A stretch of DNA of 64,000 bases, from assembly GCF_020360975.1 (NCBI RefSeq), contig NW_025408679.1:1798001-1862000 (forward strand), written 5' to 3'. The first letter of the stretch is position 1, and each line of letters begins with the position of its first letter. The notes below the pieces were generated by a model, which ran no database searches, was not told the DNA's origin, and saw only the letters and a program-made list of their open reading frames with translations. Below are positions 31,301 through 42,200 of this stretch, piece after piece. This DNA is from Hirsutella rhossiliensis. Lineage: Eukaryota; Ascomycota; Sordariomycetes; Hypocreales; Ophiocordycipitaceae. Made by a program: the position numbers and the translations under genes.

Positions 31301-34233
31301 TTCAGAGGTATCTTCGACAATGAACACCCGTAGCAGGTGAACCAAGTGAACAATGGGCGATCGCCGAAAAAACAACTCTCAGGCAGAGGACATGTCATAG
31401 GAGGTTACAATTAGTAGGAGACACCTTGCCCTAATTAGGTCTAGGATATATCCTGCCGGGCTCATCTCCTGAGGTTACCACTGCAATGAAATTGTTGTAG
31501 AATACTCACAAAACAGTATGAGACACGCCCAGAGACTACGCTGCTGGATGAACCAAGTCCGAGGTGTGCTTCAACTCTATTCAGCCGCAGAGACTGGTTA
31601 GTAAATAGGCGGCATGCCGTCAAAGGTGTCTTCGAAGAGGAATAACGCACCGTGGTTGCCGAAGCCGTTGTCTTCGTAATCATCGTACAGAATACCTACA
31701 AACACGCCGGTCTGGCTACCTTGCAGCGATAACGGAGCCATACCACCTCGCTCGACCAATTCCCACGTAGTTTCCAACAACAGCCGTTGCTGGGGATCAG
31801 TGGCGAGACCTCACGGGGTGCCATGCCAAAGAGGTCAGCATCAAAGTCCGCAAAGTCAGGCAGGAAACCGCCACGCTTCGTCGTTGAGGTGCCAGGCGCG
31901 TTGGGGTCAGTGCTATACAATGCCTCAACATTCCAACCACGCTACAGTATTGGTTAGTCAATTTTTTTTAAGCAGCGGAAAATGTGAGAATCTGAAAAGA
32001 GTACTGACGTCATCTGGGAAGTCACTGGTCGCGTCAACGCCATCAGAGACTAGCTGCCACAAGTCTTCGGGCGAAGAGACGCCTCCAGGATACCGACAGG
32101 CCATAGATATGATAGCTATTGGCTCGACTTCACAATTCGAGGTTGTAGTAGATGCTGTATGGGGCGATGGTGGCATTTCCAGCTCCAACAACCGGTTGTA
32201 AAGGTACTCGCTCACTGCTGCCGGGGTAGGGTAGTCAAACACGAGAGTATTGGGAAGTTTGGCCAAGCCAGTGAGACTGGCAAGTCTGTCTCGGAGGACC
32301 ACACCAGCCATCGAACTCAGGCCCAGGACCGAGAAGGGCTGGTCAAAGTGTCGACGAAGCCAGTCCGTGTTTGAGTCTCTCTCCTCGGGCCCAATGTCTA
32401 CCACACATGCGCCCACCATTTCGGCGAGCACTAATGCCACGATTGAGTCTCTTGACTGCAACTTAGACCGGACAGTGAGTGGTCTACTTGTGTAAGAAGC
32501 CACAGCCAGCCTTCTCGGTTTACCTAAGAGAGTTCGAGGCACAACATCAATCTCGTAAAACGCTGGATGAGTGTCAAAAGATAAAATCACTCTGGTGAGG
32601 GAATGACAGCTACTTACCCGCGGGAACTTTATAGTCTGGCAGAGCTTCACGACATACGGCAAGCAGGGCCGATAGGTCAAGATCAGCATCGCCCTTCACA
32701 ATAAAGGCAGCAGGTATCTCTCCAAGCAATCCATGTGGGATGCCGGCCACGACGACGTCGGCCACACCGGGATGCTGAAGCAGGACGCGCTCCAGCTCGT
32801 TAGGCAGGATATTTTCGCCCCCCCGGATAATTAGTTCTTTTTTCCGGCCAACTAAGGTCAACTCCGTCCTAGCTGTCGAGCTCGAGCGAATTGCTATGTC
32901 GCCAGTAGGAAACCAACCGTCTGAGGTAAAAGGCGCACGAGTCTCCTTGTAGTATTTGAGCATTAGACCGGGGCCGCGTATCCAGACCTCGCCTTGCTCG
33001 CCGTCGTTGACCTGGTTCCCGTCTAGGTCCACTAGCTGTATCTCCCAACCCGGAAGTGGTGTTCCACTCAAATGCTGGCCATATGAGTCACCCAGGTTGC
33101 CAATAGTAATAGCACCACAAGCCTCGGTACAACCGTAGTTGTTCAGAAGGGGAACACCAAACAATTCCTGGACTTGGGCACTCAGAAATGCAGGTGCCAG
33201 GGATCCAGCACAAATGCATGCCCGCAACCCAGGCAAAGACACAGATGTCGAATTTGACAACCTCGCCATATCAATGAACACATGAAATGTGGCGGGCGCT
33301 CCCACAATGATTGTTGCTTCCCGAGCCTGCCTGTCCAAGAGGCTGTTAAACGGTATCTGATCGGCGTCAGGGAGATAGGCGCTGGCACCCACGGCCACGG
33401 TGGCGATGATGCACAACGAATGGCCCAAGCAATGAAATAGGGGAAGCGGCCAAAAGAACCGGTCCCCTGGAGTCAAGCCAATTGCTGAAGCAACGCTGGT
33501 GACGTTCCACATCCAACTCTTCTGGCTCGACAACACCCCTTTGGGCAAGCTCGTTGTCCCGGAAGTGTAGTGCAGAAAGGCTTCCTCATCATCCCCGAGG
33601 TCGTCAATGTTGATATCGAAGGTCACGCACTCATCTTCGGCCCAGTCTTGATACCGCACAATCCGAAACTCTCCCTCCATGTTGACCACATCGGGACTCG
33701 CGGTGGTTATTATAATCATGCTTCCCTCTCTGGCAGCGGCGCGCACTGTCGCCAAGTGGCGGCCATCCGTGATGATCACGCCTGCGCCGCTATGCCCCAA
33801 AATTTTGGCCAGTTCTGATGCCGGTAAACGCGGATCCAAGGGCATCCCCACCGCACCTGCTCGCAGTATTGCGAGCACGGATTCGATGGCCCAGAGACAT
33901 CTGCCCAGGACAATCGCTACAATGTTACCTCGCGCTATACCGGCACGCACCAGATGAATTGCTACACGCCTGGTTCGTTTTTCGAGGTCCGCGTAGGTCT
34001 TTGAGCATTTTGGGAGTCAGTCATCTTCCAATGCAGGTAACAAAATAGCACGTGAGCCAAGAGCCCCAAATCTTGTACTCATTGGGTCCACATGGCCCAC
34101 GCTTTAAGGATGGGATTAAAATATCGCTGTAGAAAGACGTACTATTGCCCACCCGGACCTGAGAAGCCACCTTCTCGCGGTGCTTCTCAGCATGATGGGT
34201 TAGAATTCTTGGTATTGAGTTGAGTCGTGACAT
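25308..34233 (-). CDS. Single-module polyketide synthase with acyl-activating N-terminus (PKS-L)
   Basis: This multi-intron gene starts [20 protein letters not shown] at 34233 and stops at 25308. Domains in order: adenylate-forming ligase ([11 protein letters not shown] about 33570, [18 protein letters not shown] about 32525); ACP1 (LGLSSM about 32315); KS (Cys in STGCSSSL about 31218, HGTATP about 30803, IGHTQAAA about 30605); malonyl-type AT (GHSLGEIAA about 29690, GFHS); DH ([10 protein letters not shown] about 28765); KR (TGGTGGLG about 27418); ACP2 (LGFDSV about 26525); TE (GYSAGG about 25815, GSHMALL). Six introns are clear, and one more near 34,000-34,200 is unresolved. It should activate an acid, extend it once or iteratively, reduce and dehydrate, then release it. 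No ER or methyltransferase is visible. One missing base near 31808 breaks KS; the right arm has it. The product is unknown. Confidence 0.88.
31208..31960 (-). other. PKS-L KS exons with splice sites and a one-base break
   Basis: The KS domain is divided by short introns. A GTCAGT donor follows DFPDD near 31998. Another intron runs from GTGCGT after GFGNH to an acceptor before VEAHLGL. A third runs from GTGAGT after SGRVSYCF (about 31510) to ACAG before [13 protein letters not shown] (about 31257). Between MAPRE and [16 protein letters not shown] the left arm reads GAGACC where the right arm reads GAGAGCC, a one-base difference at about 31807-31808 that shifts the frame inside this otherwise open exon. 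Confidence 0.75.
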
Positions 34234-34626
34234 GTCTGTCTCAGTACAGAAAAGCAAGAGCGCTACGGTAGCTAGTTCAGCTGTTGACAAATTGCTGCCT
34301 TTGAAACGATTTGTGCACGAACTTTCAGTGCTGAAGATATTGACCCAAGTTCAGTATTAAATAAGAATGGTTTTGGAGTTCTGAACTTCCCCACAACCCA
34401 CTGTTTCCACTCTCCATTTTCACTTTTCTCAACTCCACTATTATCCGTCTATCCATTGGTCCAAGTAGTAATGTGGCATCGGAATTGGTGCTGTATGTAA
34501 GTCGTCCAAGAATATCTCGGACCAAGAATGATATTCGAGTAGCCTTGGCTCTAGCGGCTAGTTCGGACTCAGATTTGCTATGATACAGTAGTAGGCAAGC
34601 CGGGGGTCAGTTCAGTAGTTGGTCAG

Positions 34627-34686
34627 TGGTGACGTGAGCAGTTACGTCAGTGCTCACGTCAGTACTCACGTCAGTACTCACGTCAC
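34627..34686. promoter_or_regulatory. ACGTCA/TGACGT cluster, PKS-L side
   Basis: Five TGACGT/ACGTCA half-sites lie within ~60 bp (GTGACGTGAGCAGTTACGTC then spaced TCACGTCAGTAC units). They resemble ATF/CREB-type bZIP sites. Repetition in a promoter suggests a regulatory array; this is inferred from sequence only. Confidence 0.5.
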
Positions 34687-34733
34687 ATCAGTAGCGGGGT
34701 CAGTGTCAGGATAGTAGTCAATTTACCTCTGTC

Positions 34734-34881
34734 GCGCCTATTGTTAGACCCGCGATGGCACTTAGGAATGCACAATCGAGATTGCGAAGGTAGTCAGATC
34801 ATCTTCGTCGTTAAGACCGAGGTTATGATTCAAGACCAAGACTAAGACGCGCCTATTGTTAGACCCGCGATGGCACTTAGG
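34734..34881 (-). repeat. Axial minisatellite, inverted part (about 1.3 units)
   Basis: One full and one partial unit of the 115-bp repeat lie in reverse orientation (CGCGCCTATTGTTAGACCCG twice, at 34734 and about 34849). They face the direct array that starts at ~34885. The orientation switch falls within 34882-34884. Confidence 0.85.
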
Positions 34882-34884
34882 ACA

Positions 34885-35730
34885 TCGCAATCTCGATTGT
34901 GCATTCCTAAGTGCCATCGCGGGTCTAACAATAGGCGCGTCTTAGTCTTGGTCTTGAATCATAACCTCGGTCTTAACGACGAAGATGATCTGACTACCTT
35001 CGCAATCTCGATTGTGTGCCATCGCGGGTCTAACAATAGGCGCGTCTTAGTCTTGGTCTTGAATCATAACCTCGGTCTTAACGACGAAGATGATCTGACT
35101 ACCTTCGCAATCTCGATTGTGCATTCGTGCCATCGCGGGTCTAACAATAGGCGCGTCTTAGTCTTGGTCTTGAATCATAACCTCGGTCTTAACGACGAAG
35201 ATGATCTGACTACCTTCGCAATCTCGATTGTGCATTCCTAAGTGCCATCGCGGGTCTAACAATAGGCGCGTCTTAGTCTTGGTCTTGAATCATAACCTCG
35301 GTCTTAACGACGAAGATGATCTGACTACCTTCGCAATCTCGATTGTGCATTCCTAAGTGCCATCGCGGGTCTAACAATAGGCGCGTCTTAGTCTTGGTCT
35401 TGAATCATAACCTCAGTCTTAACGACGAAGATGATCTGACTACCTTCGCAATCTCGATTGTGCATTCCTAAGTGCCATCGCGGGTCTAACAATAGGCGCG
35501 TCTTAGTCTTGGTCTTGAATCATAACCTCGGTCTTAACGACGAAGATGATCTGACTACCTTCGCAATCTCGATTGTGCATTCCTAAGTGCCATCGCGGGT
35601 CTAACAATAGGCGCGTCTTAGTCTTGGTCTTGAATCATAACCTCGGTCTTAACGACGAAGATGATCTGACTACCTTCGCAATCTCGATTGTGCATTCCTA
35701 AGTGCCATCGCGGGTCTAACAATAGGCGCG
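34885..35730 (+). repeat. Axial 115-bp minisatellite, direct array (about 7.5 units)
   Basis: A partial unit is followed by units starting GTGCCATCGCGGGTCTAACA at 34911, 35016, 35127, 35242, 35357, 35472 and 35587, and a 29-bp partial unit at 35702. Lengths are 105, 111, then 115 bp; the short ones lack part of GCATTCCTAA. One unit (about 35417) has CTCAGTC instead of CTCGGTC. An open frame runs through the first units only because 105 and 111 are multiples of three. Confidence 0.95.
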
Positions 35731-35776
35731 ACAGAGGTAAATTGACTACTATCCTGACACTGACCCCGCTACTGAT

Positions 35777-35837
35777 GTGACGTGAGTACTGACGTGAGTA
35801 CTGACGTGAGCACTGACGTAACTGCTCACGTCACCAC
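35777..35837. promoter_or_regulatory. ACGTCA/TGACGT cluster, PKS-R side
   Basis: This is the mirror image of 34627-34686, with TGACGTGAGTAC units, and is ~390 bp upstream of the PKS-R start. Confidence 0.5.
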
Positions 35838-36229
35838 TGACCAACTACTGAACTGACCCCCGGCTTGCCTACTACTGTATCATAGCAAATCTGAGTCCGA
35901 ACTAGCCGCTAGAGCCAAGGCTACTCGAATATCATTCTTGGTCCGAGATATTCTTGGACGACTTACATACAGCACCAATTCCGATGCCACATTACTACTT
36001 GGACCAATGGATAGACGGATAATAGTGGAGTTGAGAAAAGTGAAAATGGAGAGTGGAAACAGTGGGTTGTGGGGAAGTTCAGAACTCCAAAACCATTCTT
36101 ATTTAATACTGAACTTGGGTCAATATCTTCAGCACTGAAAGTTCGTGCACAAATCGTTTCAAAGGCAGCAATTTGTCAACAGCTGAACTAGCTACCGTAG
36201 CGCTCTTGCTTTTCTGTACTGAGACAGAC

Positions 36230-39200
36230 ATGTCACGACTCAACTCAATACCAAGAATTCTAACCCATCATGCTGAGAAGCACCGCGAGAAGGTGGCTTT
36301 CTCAGGTCCGGGGTGGGCAATAGTACGTCTTTCTACAGCGATATTTTAATCCCATCCTTAAAGCGTGGGCCATGTGGACCCAATGAGTACAAGATTTGGG
36401 GCTCTTGGCTCACGTGCTATTTTGTTACCTGCATTGGAAGATGACTGACTCCCAAAATGCTCAAAGACCTACGCGGACCTCGAAAAACGAACCAGGCGTG
36501 TAGCAATTCATCTGGTGCGTGCCGGTATAGCGCGAGGTAACATTGTAGCGATTGTCCTGGGCAGATGTCTCTGGGCCATCGAATCCGTGCTCGCAATACT
36601 GCGAGCAGGTGCGGTGGGGATGCCCTTGGATCCGCGTTTACCGGCATCAGAACTGGCCAAAATTTTGGGGCATAGCGGCGCAGGCGTGATCATCACGGAT
36701 GGCCGCCACTTGGCGACAGTGCGCGCCGCTGCCAGAGAGGCATGATTATAATAACCACCGCGAGTCCCGATGTGGTCAACATGGAGGGAGAGTTTCGGAT
36801 TGTGCGGTATCAAGACTGGGCCGAAGATGAGTGCGTGACCTTCGATATCAACATTGACGACCTCGGGGATGATGAGGAAGCCTTTCTGCACTACACTTCC
36901 GGGACAACGAGCTTGCCCAAAGGGGTGTTGTCGAGCCAGAAGAGTTGGATGTGGAACGTCACCAGCGTTGCTTCAGCAATTGGCTTGACTCCAGGGGACC
37001 GGTTCTTTTGGCCGCTTCCCCTATTTCATTGCTTGGGCCATTCGTTGTGCATCATCGCCACCGTGGCCGTGGGTGCCAGCGCCTATCTCCCTGACGCCGA
37101 TCAGATACCGTTTAACAGCCTCTTGGACAGGCAGGCTCGGGAAGCAATCATTGTGGAGCGCCCGCCACATTTCATGTGTTCATTGATATGGCGAGGTTGT
37201 CAAATTCGACATCTGTGTCTTTGCCTGGGTTGCGGGCATGCATTTGTGCTGGATCCCTGGCACCTGCATTTCTGAGTGCCCAAGTCCAGGAATTGTTTGG
37301 TGTTCCCCTTCTGAACAACTACGGTTGTACCGAGGCTTGTGGTGCTATTACTATTGGCAACCTGGGTGACTCATATGGCCAGCATTTGAGTGGAACACCA
37401 CTTCCGGGTTGGGAGATACAGCTAGTGGACCTAGACGGGAACCAGGTCAACGACGGCGAGCAAGGCGAGGTCTGGATACGCGGCCCCGGTCTAATGCTCA
37501 AATACTACAAGGAGACTCGTGCGCCTTTTACCTCAGACGGTTGGTTTCCTACTGGCGACATAGCAATTCGCTCGAGCTCGACAGCTAGGACGGAGTTGAC
37601 CTTAGTTGGCCGGAAAAAAGAACTAATTATCCGGGGGGGCGAAAATATCCTGCCTAACGAGCTGGAGCGCGTCCTGCTTCAGCATCCCGGTGTGGCCGAC
37701 GTCGTCGTGGCCGGCATCCCACATGGATTGCTTGGAGAGATACCTGCTGCCTTTATTGTGAAGGGCGATGCTGATCTTGACCTATCGGCCCTGCTTGCCG
37801 TATGTCGTGAAGCTCTGCCAGACTATAAAGTTCCCGCGGGTAAGTAGCTGTCATTCCCTCACCAGAGTGATTTTATCTTTTGACACTCATCCAGCGTTTT
37901 ACGAGATTGATGTTGTGCCTCGAACTCTCTTAGGTAAACCGAGAAGGCTGGCTGTGGCTTCTTACACAAGTAGACCACTCACTGTCCGGTCTAAGTTGCA
38001 GTCAAGAGACTCAATCGTGGCATTAGTGCTCGCCGAAATGGTGGGCGCATGTGTGGTAGACATTGGGCCCGAGGAGAGAGACTCAAACACGGACTGGCTT
38101 CGTCGACACTTTGACCAGCCCTTCTCGGTCCTGGGCCTGAGTTCGATGGCTGGTGTGGTCCTCCGAGACAGACTTGCCAGTCTCACTGGCTTGGCCAAAC
38201 TTCCCAATACTCTCGTGTTTGACTACCCTACCCCGGCAGCAGTGAGCGAGTACCTTTACAACCGGTTGTTGGAGCTGGAAATGCCACCATCGCCCCATAC
38301 AGCATCTACTACAACCTCGAATTGTGAAGTCGAGCCAATAGCTATCATATCTATGGCCTGTCGGTATCCTGGAGGCGTCTCTTCGCCCGAAGACTTGTGG
38401 CAGCTAGTCTCTGATGGCGTTGACGCGACCAGTGACTTCCCAGATGACGTCAGTACTCTTTCAGATTCTCACATTTTCCGCTGCTTAAAAAAAATTGACT
38501 AACCAATACTGTAGCGTGGTTGGAATGTTGAGGCATTGTATAGCACTGACCCCAACGCGCCTGGCACCTCAACGACGAAGCGTGGCGGTTTCCTGCCTGA
38601 CTTTGCGGACTTTGATGCTGACCTCTTTGGCATGGCACCCCGTGAGGCTCTCGCCACTGATCCCCAGCAACGGCTGTTGTTGGAAACTACGTGGGAATTG
38701 GTCGAGCGAGGTGGTATGGCTCCGTTATCGCTGCAAGGTAGCCAGACCGGCGTGTTTGTAGGTATTCTGTACGATGATTACGAAGACAACGGCTTCGGCA
38801 ACCACGGTGCGTTATTCCTCTTCGAAGACACCTTTGACGGCATGCCGCCTATTTACTAACCAGTCTCTGCGGCTGAATAGAGTTGGAAGCACACCTCGGA
38901 CTTGGTTCATCCAGCAGCGTAGTCTCTGGGCGTGTCTCATACTGTTTTGTGAGTATTCTACAACAATTTCATTGCAGTGGTAACCTCAGGAGATGAGCCC
39001 GGCAGGATATATCCTAGACCTAATTAGGGCAAGGTGTCTCCTACTAATTGTAACCTCCTATGACATGTCCTCTGCCTGAGAGTTGTTTTTTTCGGCGATC
39101 GCCCATTGTTCACTTGGTTCACCTGCTACGGGTGTTCATTGTCGAAGATACCTCTGAAACGACTAGGAACAAACAAGGCGCTAACTAAAACCTCTTCGAC

Positions 39201-42200
39201 AGGGCCTCCATGGTCCCTCGCTTGCTGTCTCAACGGGGTGCTCTTCCTCATTGGTCGCGATTCACCAAGCAGCCCAGTCTCTACGAAACAGCGAGTGTAC
39301 GCTCGCTATTGCAGGAGGAGTGACGACCATGGCGACACCGCGGCCGTTCACGATGTTTAGTAAACGACGAGGCTTGTCTTCGGATGGCCGGTGCCGGGCG
39401 TACTCAAGTGATGCGGCTGGTACTGGCTGGTCCGAGGGTGTAGGCCTGATCCTTCTTGAGCGGCTGTCGGACGCCACGCGCAACGGGCATCAAATATGCT
39501 CCTTGATCCGCGGCTCCGCTGTTAACTCTGATGGCACATCGAATGGGCTAACGGCACCCAGCGGGCCTGCTCAGCAAATGTGCATCCAAAGTGCTCTGGC
39601 CCAGTCAGGCTATCACCAGCAGACGTAGATGTGCTTGAAGGCCATGGCACGGCGACACCCATAGGTGACCCTATTGAGATTCAGGCTGTGATTTCAGCCT
39701 ATGGAAATGGCAATAGCGAGGGTAATGACAAAAGCACTCGCCGTTCGATACCGCTGCTTCTTGGATCGATCAAATCCAAGTAAGTCGCAACAATGGCCCG
39801 ACACTTTCATGTATTACATGGCTAACGCACAGAGCCACACTAGCATCGGTCACACGCAAGCTGCAGCAGCCGTCGCAGGAATCATCAAGATGGTACAGGC
39901 TACACGCCATGGCGTCGCTCCGGCGTCATTACATATCCGTGAACCTTCACGGCATGTCGACTGGAAAGGTAGTGGTGTGGAGCTGCTCAGCAAGGCCAGG
40001 CCGTCCGTCTGTGAATAGACCAAGGCGAGCTGCGGTGTCTTCGTTTGGAATTGCGGGCACGAACAGCGTAATAACCCCGCATCATCCCGCTTTAGGAAAT
40101 TACTGACTTCCGAGGTTGAAGCACATCATTCTGGAGCAGCCAAATCCTGGAGAGCAAGAAGCCCCGAAACTGAAGAACGTCTCCAACGCCTTTCCATGGC
40201 TCATCTCTGGTGCAGACGAAGCTGCATTACGCGCTCAGGCTCACTCATTGCTGGCGGCCTGGGGACAAGCAGAAGATAAAGCTCCCAGCGCCCTCCGTAA
40301 CCAGGACCCTGCCGATATTGCTTTTTCGCTTGCCACCGCAAGATCTGCTCTCAAATACAGAGCCACGATATCGTACGGCAGGGAGCCAACTTGGACAATC
40401 AAATCCAGACGGCACTCAAGGCTGTTGAACAAGGCGAACCACACCCTGACGTTGTGACGGGGCACACGAGTACTACCGGAAATAAACCCCGCCTTGCATG
40501 CTTATTCTCGGGCCAGGGCAGCCGGGTGTCAAGCATTGGCACACTTGAGGAGCTACGTGCTGCCTTTCCCGTCTTCTCCAAGGCATTCCAGGCAGCTTGT
40601 GACGAAGTGGATCAGCACTTGGAGCGCCCACTAGTACACGCTGTTGGTGATAGTACTCTGCTAGACCGTACGGACTTCGCACAAGCCACTCTCTTCGTCT
40701 TTGAGGTGGCTATGTTCCGCCTCCTTGATTCGTTTAACGTCCGTCCAGACGTGGTGGCTGGACATTCCCTTGGGGAGATTGCCGCCGCGCACGTTGCCGG
40801 TGCTCTGTCTCTTCGTGACGCTGCCGCTATCGTCACCGCACGAGCCAACCTCATGGCCACTTTACGTCCCACCGGCGGTATGATAAGCATCTCGGCTACT
40901 GAGGAGGAGGTCTCTGAGGAGCTGTCACGGTCGGGCAGCACAGCCGTTATTGCGGCTGTCAACTCACAGAACTCGGTCGTAGTATCCGGCACTCAAGAGG
41001 CTATCAAGACCATTGCAGACAAGTTCGTCGGCTTAGGCGGAGAGCTGCTGTGTTGAGGAACGTCAAATATGGTTTTCACTCCCCAATGATGGATGGAATA
41101 CTCTCTGACCTCGAGAGAGCACTTGCGTCACTGAAAGGAGAGGTGTCGACAACAATACCGCTTATTTCCACCATCACGGGGAAGCGAGCCGACGCAGCCC
41201 AGCTTAGCTCTTCGAATCACTGGATCCGCCATGTACGAGAGCCAGTCCGTTTCGCAGATGCCGTCAGCGAACTCGAATCGAACGAACGTGTCTCGGTCTT
41301 TGTGGAAGTCGGCCCGTCTGTAGTCCTATCTCCACATGTGCCGGGCGCCGTCGCCACACACAGCACAGTTGACAAGCTGTTAATTATGCTGGGCCAGCTC
41401 TGGGCTCGTGGAATACCAGTAGACTGGCAGGCCGTATTCGAGGGTAGTGGCACGCATCTTGTTGACCTGCCTGTCTATGCATTCCAAAGGCAACGATTCT
41501 GGCTGCCCTTTTCTCCGCTGTTGCCAGTGTTATCTATGGGAGCAATCGCAGCGCAGCCTCAAGCGCAAAACGCGGGTGCCTCTGGACTGGGACACGCAAT
41601 GCTCATTAGCGCCACATCTATCCCGGGGACAAGCAATATTCTCTGCTCTGGCTACCTGTCAACGACCAGGCAGCCCTGGCTTCGTGACCACGTTATTGGT
41701 GGACAAACACTCATCCCAGCCACGGTATTTGCCGAACTAGCTATGCGAGCTGGCCATGAATGCTCAGAATATTCCGAATCTGAGTTGATGTTGATACTGG
41801 ATGAGATGGTTGTTGTTGTGCCGCTGGCCTTGTCGTTGGCAGAGGACGAGGTTGAAGAATCTGAAGAATTACAGATTCGGGTACTCATGGAGAGCCACAG
41901 CTTGAGGACAAGGGCAACTGGATACGAAGACACGTCGAAGTGTATTCCCGCCCTGGCGGTGTTGCAACAGAGCATGAGTGGAGGAGTCATGCCACCGGAA
42001 CTCTCAAGTTTACATCGCAGCCCAACGCGGGCGGTGACTCCTTCATAAACGATACAGATCTCACAAAGGCAGACTCAGAAGTGGATGTTTCTAAAGCATA
42101 CACTGTCCTGGATGATGCAGGCGTCAGCTATGGGCCGTCTTTCCAGGGCGTACGTGCCATTTGGCGTATATCGGACAGCGACCTAATAGCACAGATTGAC

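Larger units (their letters stand above)
10910..34881 (+). repeat. Left arm of the ~51-kb palindrome
   Basis: The whole interval reappears reverse-complemented at 34882-61817. Matching position pairs add up to about 70,450-70,464 inside the pogo insertion, 72,494 between that insertion and the 250-bp indel, and about 72,725-72,743 outside it. Each step is explained by the one-sided indels described here. The arm contains PKS-L, LINE remnants, the 79-aa gene, Helitron H2, a TRIM-like element, an unrecognised gene and the cut 5' end of a second Helitron. Confidence 0.95.
34234..36229. promoter_or_regulatory. Shared divergent intergenic region of the two PKS genes
   Basis: About 2 kb separates the two PKS start codons, which point away from each other. 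The outer ~500 bp on each side are inverted copies; the centre is a minisatellite. ACGTCA clusters lie on both sides. It is by position the promoter region of both genes, and any regulator bound here could act on both. Confidence 0.7.

Noticed and set aside
34870..35241. A 123-residue open frame with three near-identical repeats across the minisatellite
   Set aside because: It stays open only because two units are 105 and 111 bp; the remaining 115-bp units shift the frame. It is best explained as non-coding repeat.
34885..35730. Possible CRISPR-like array at the axis
   Set aside because: The whole 115-bp unit is repeated without unique spacers, and the setting is fungal. It is a minisatellite.
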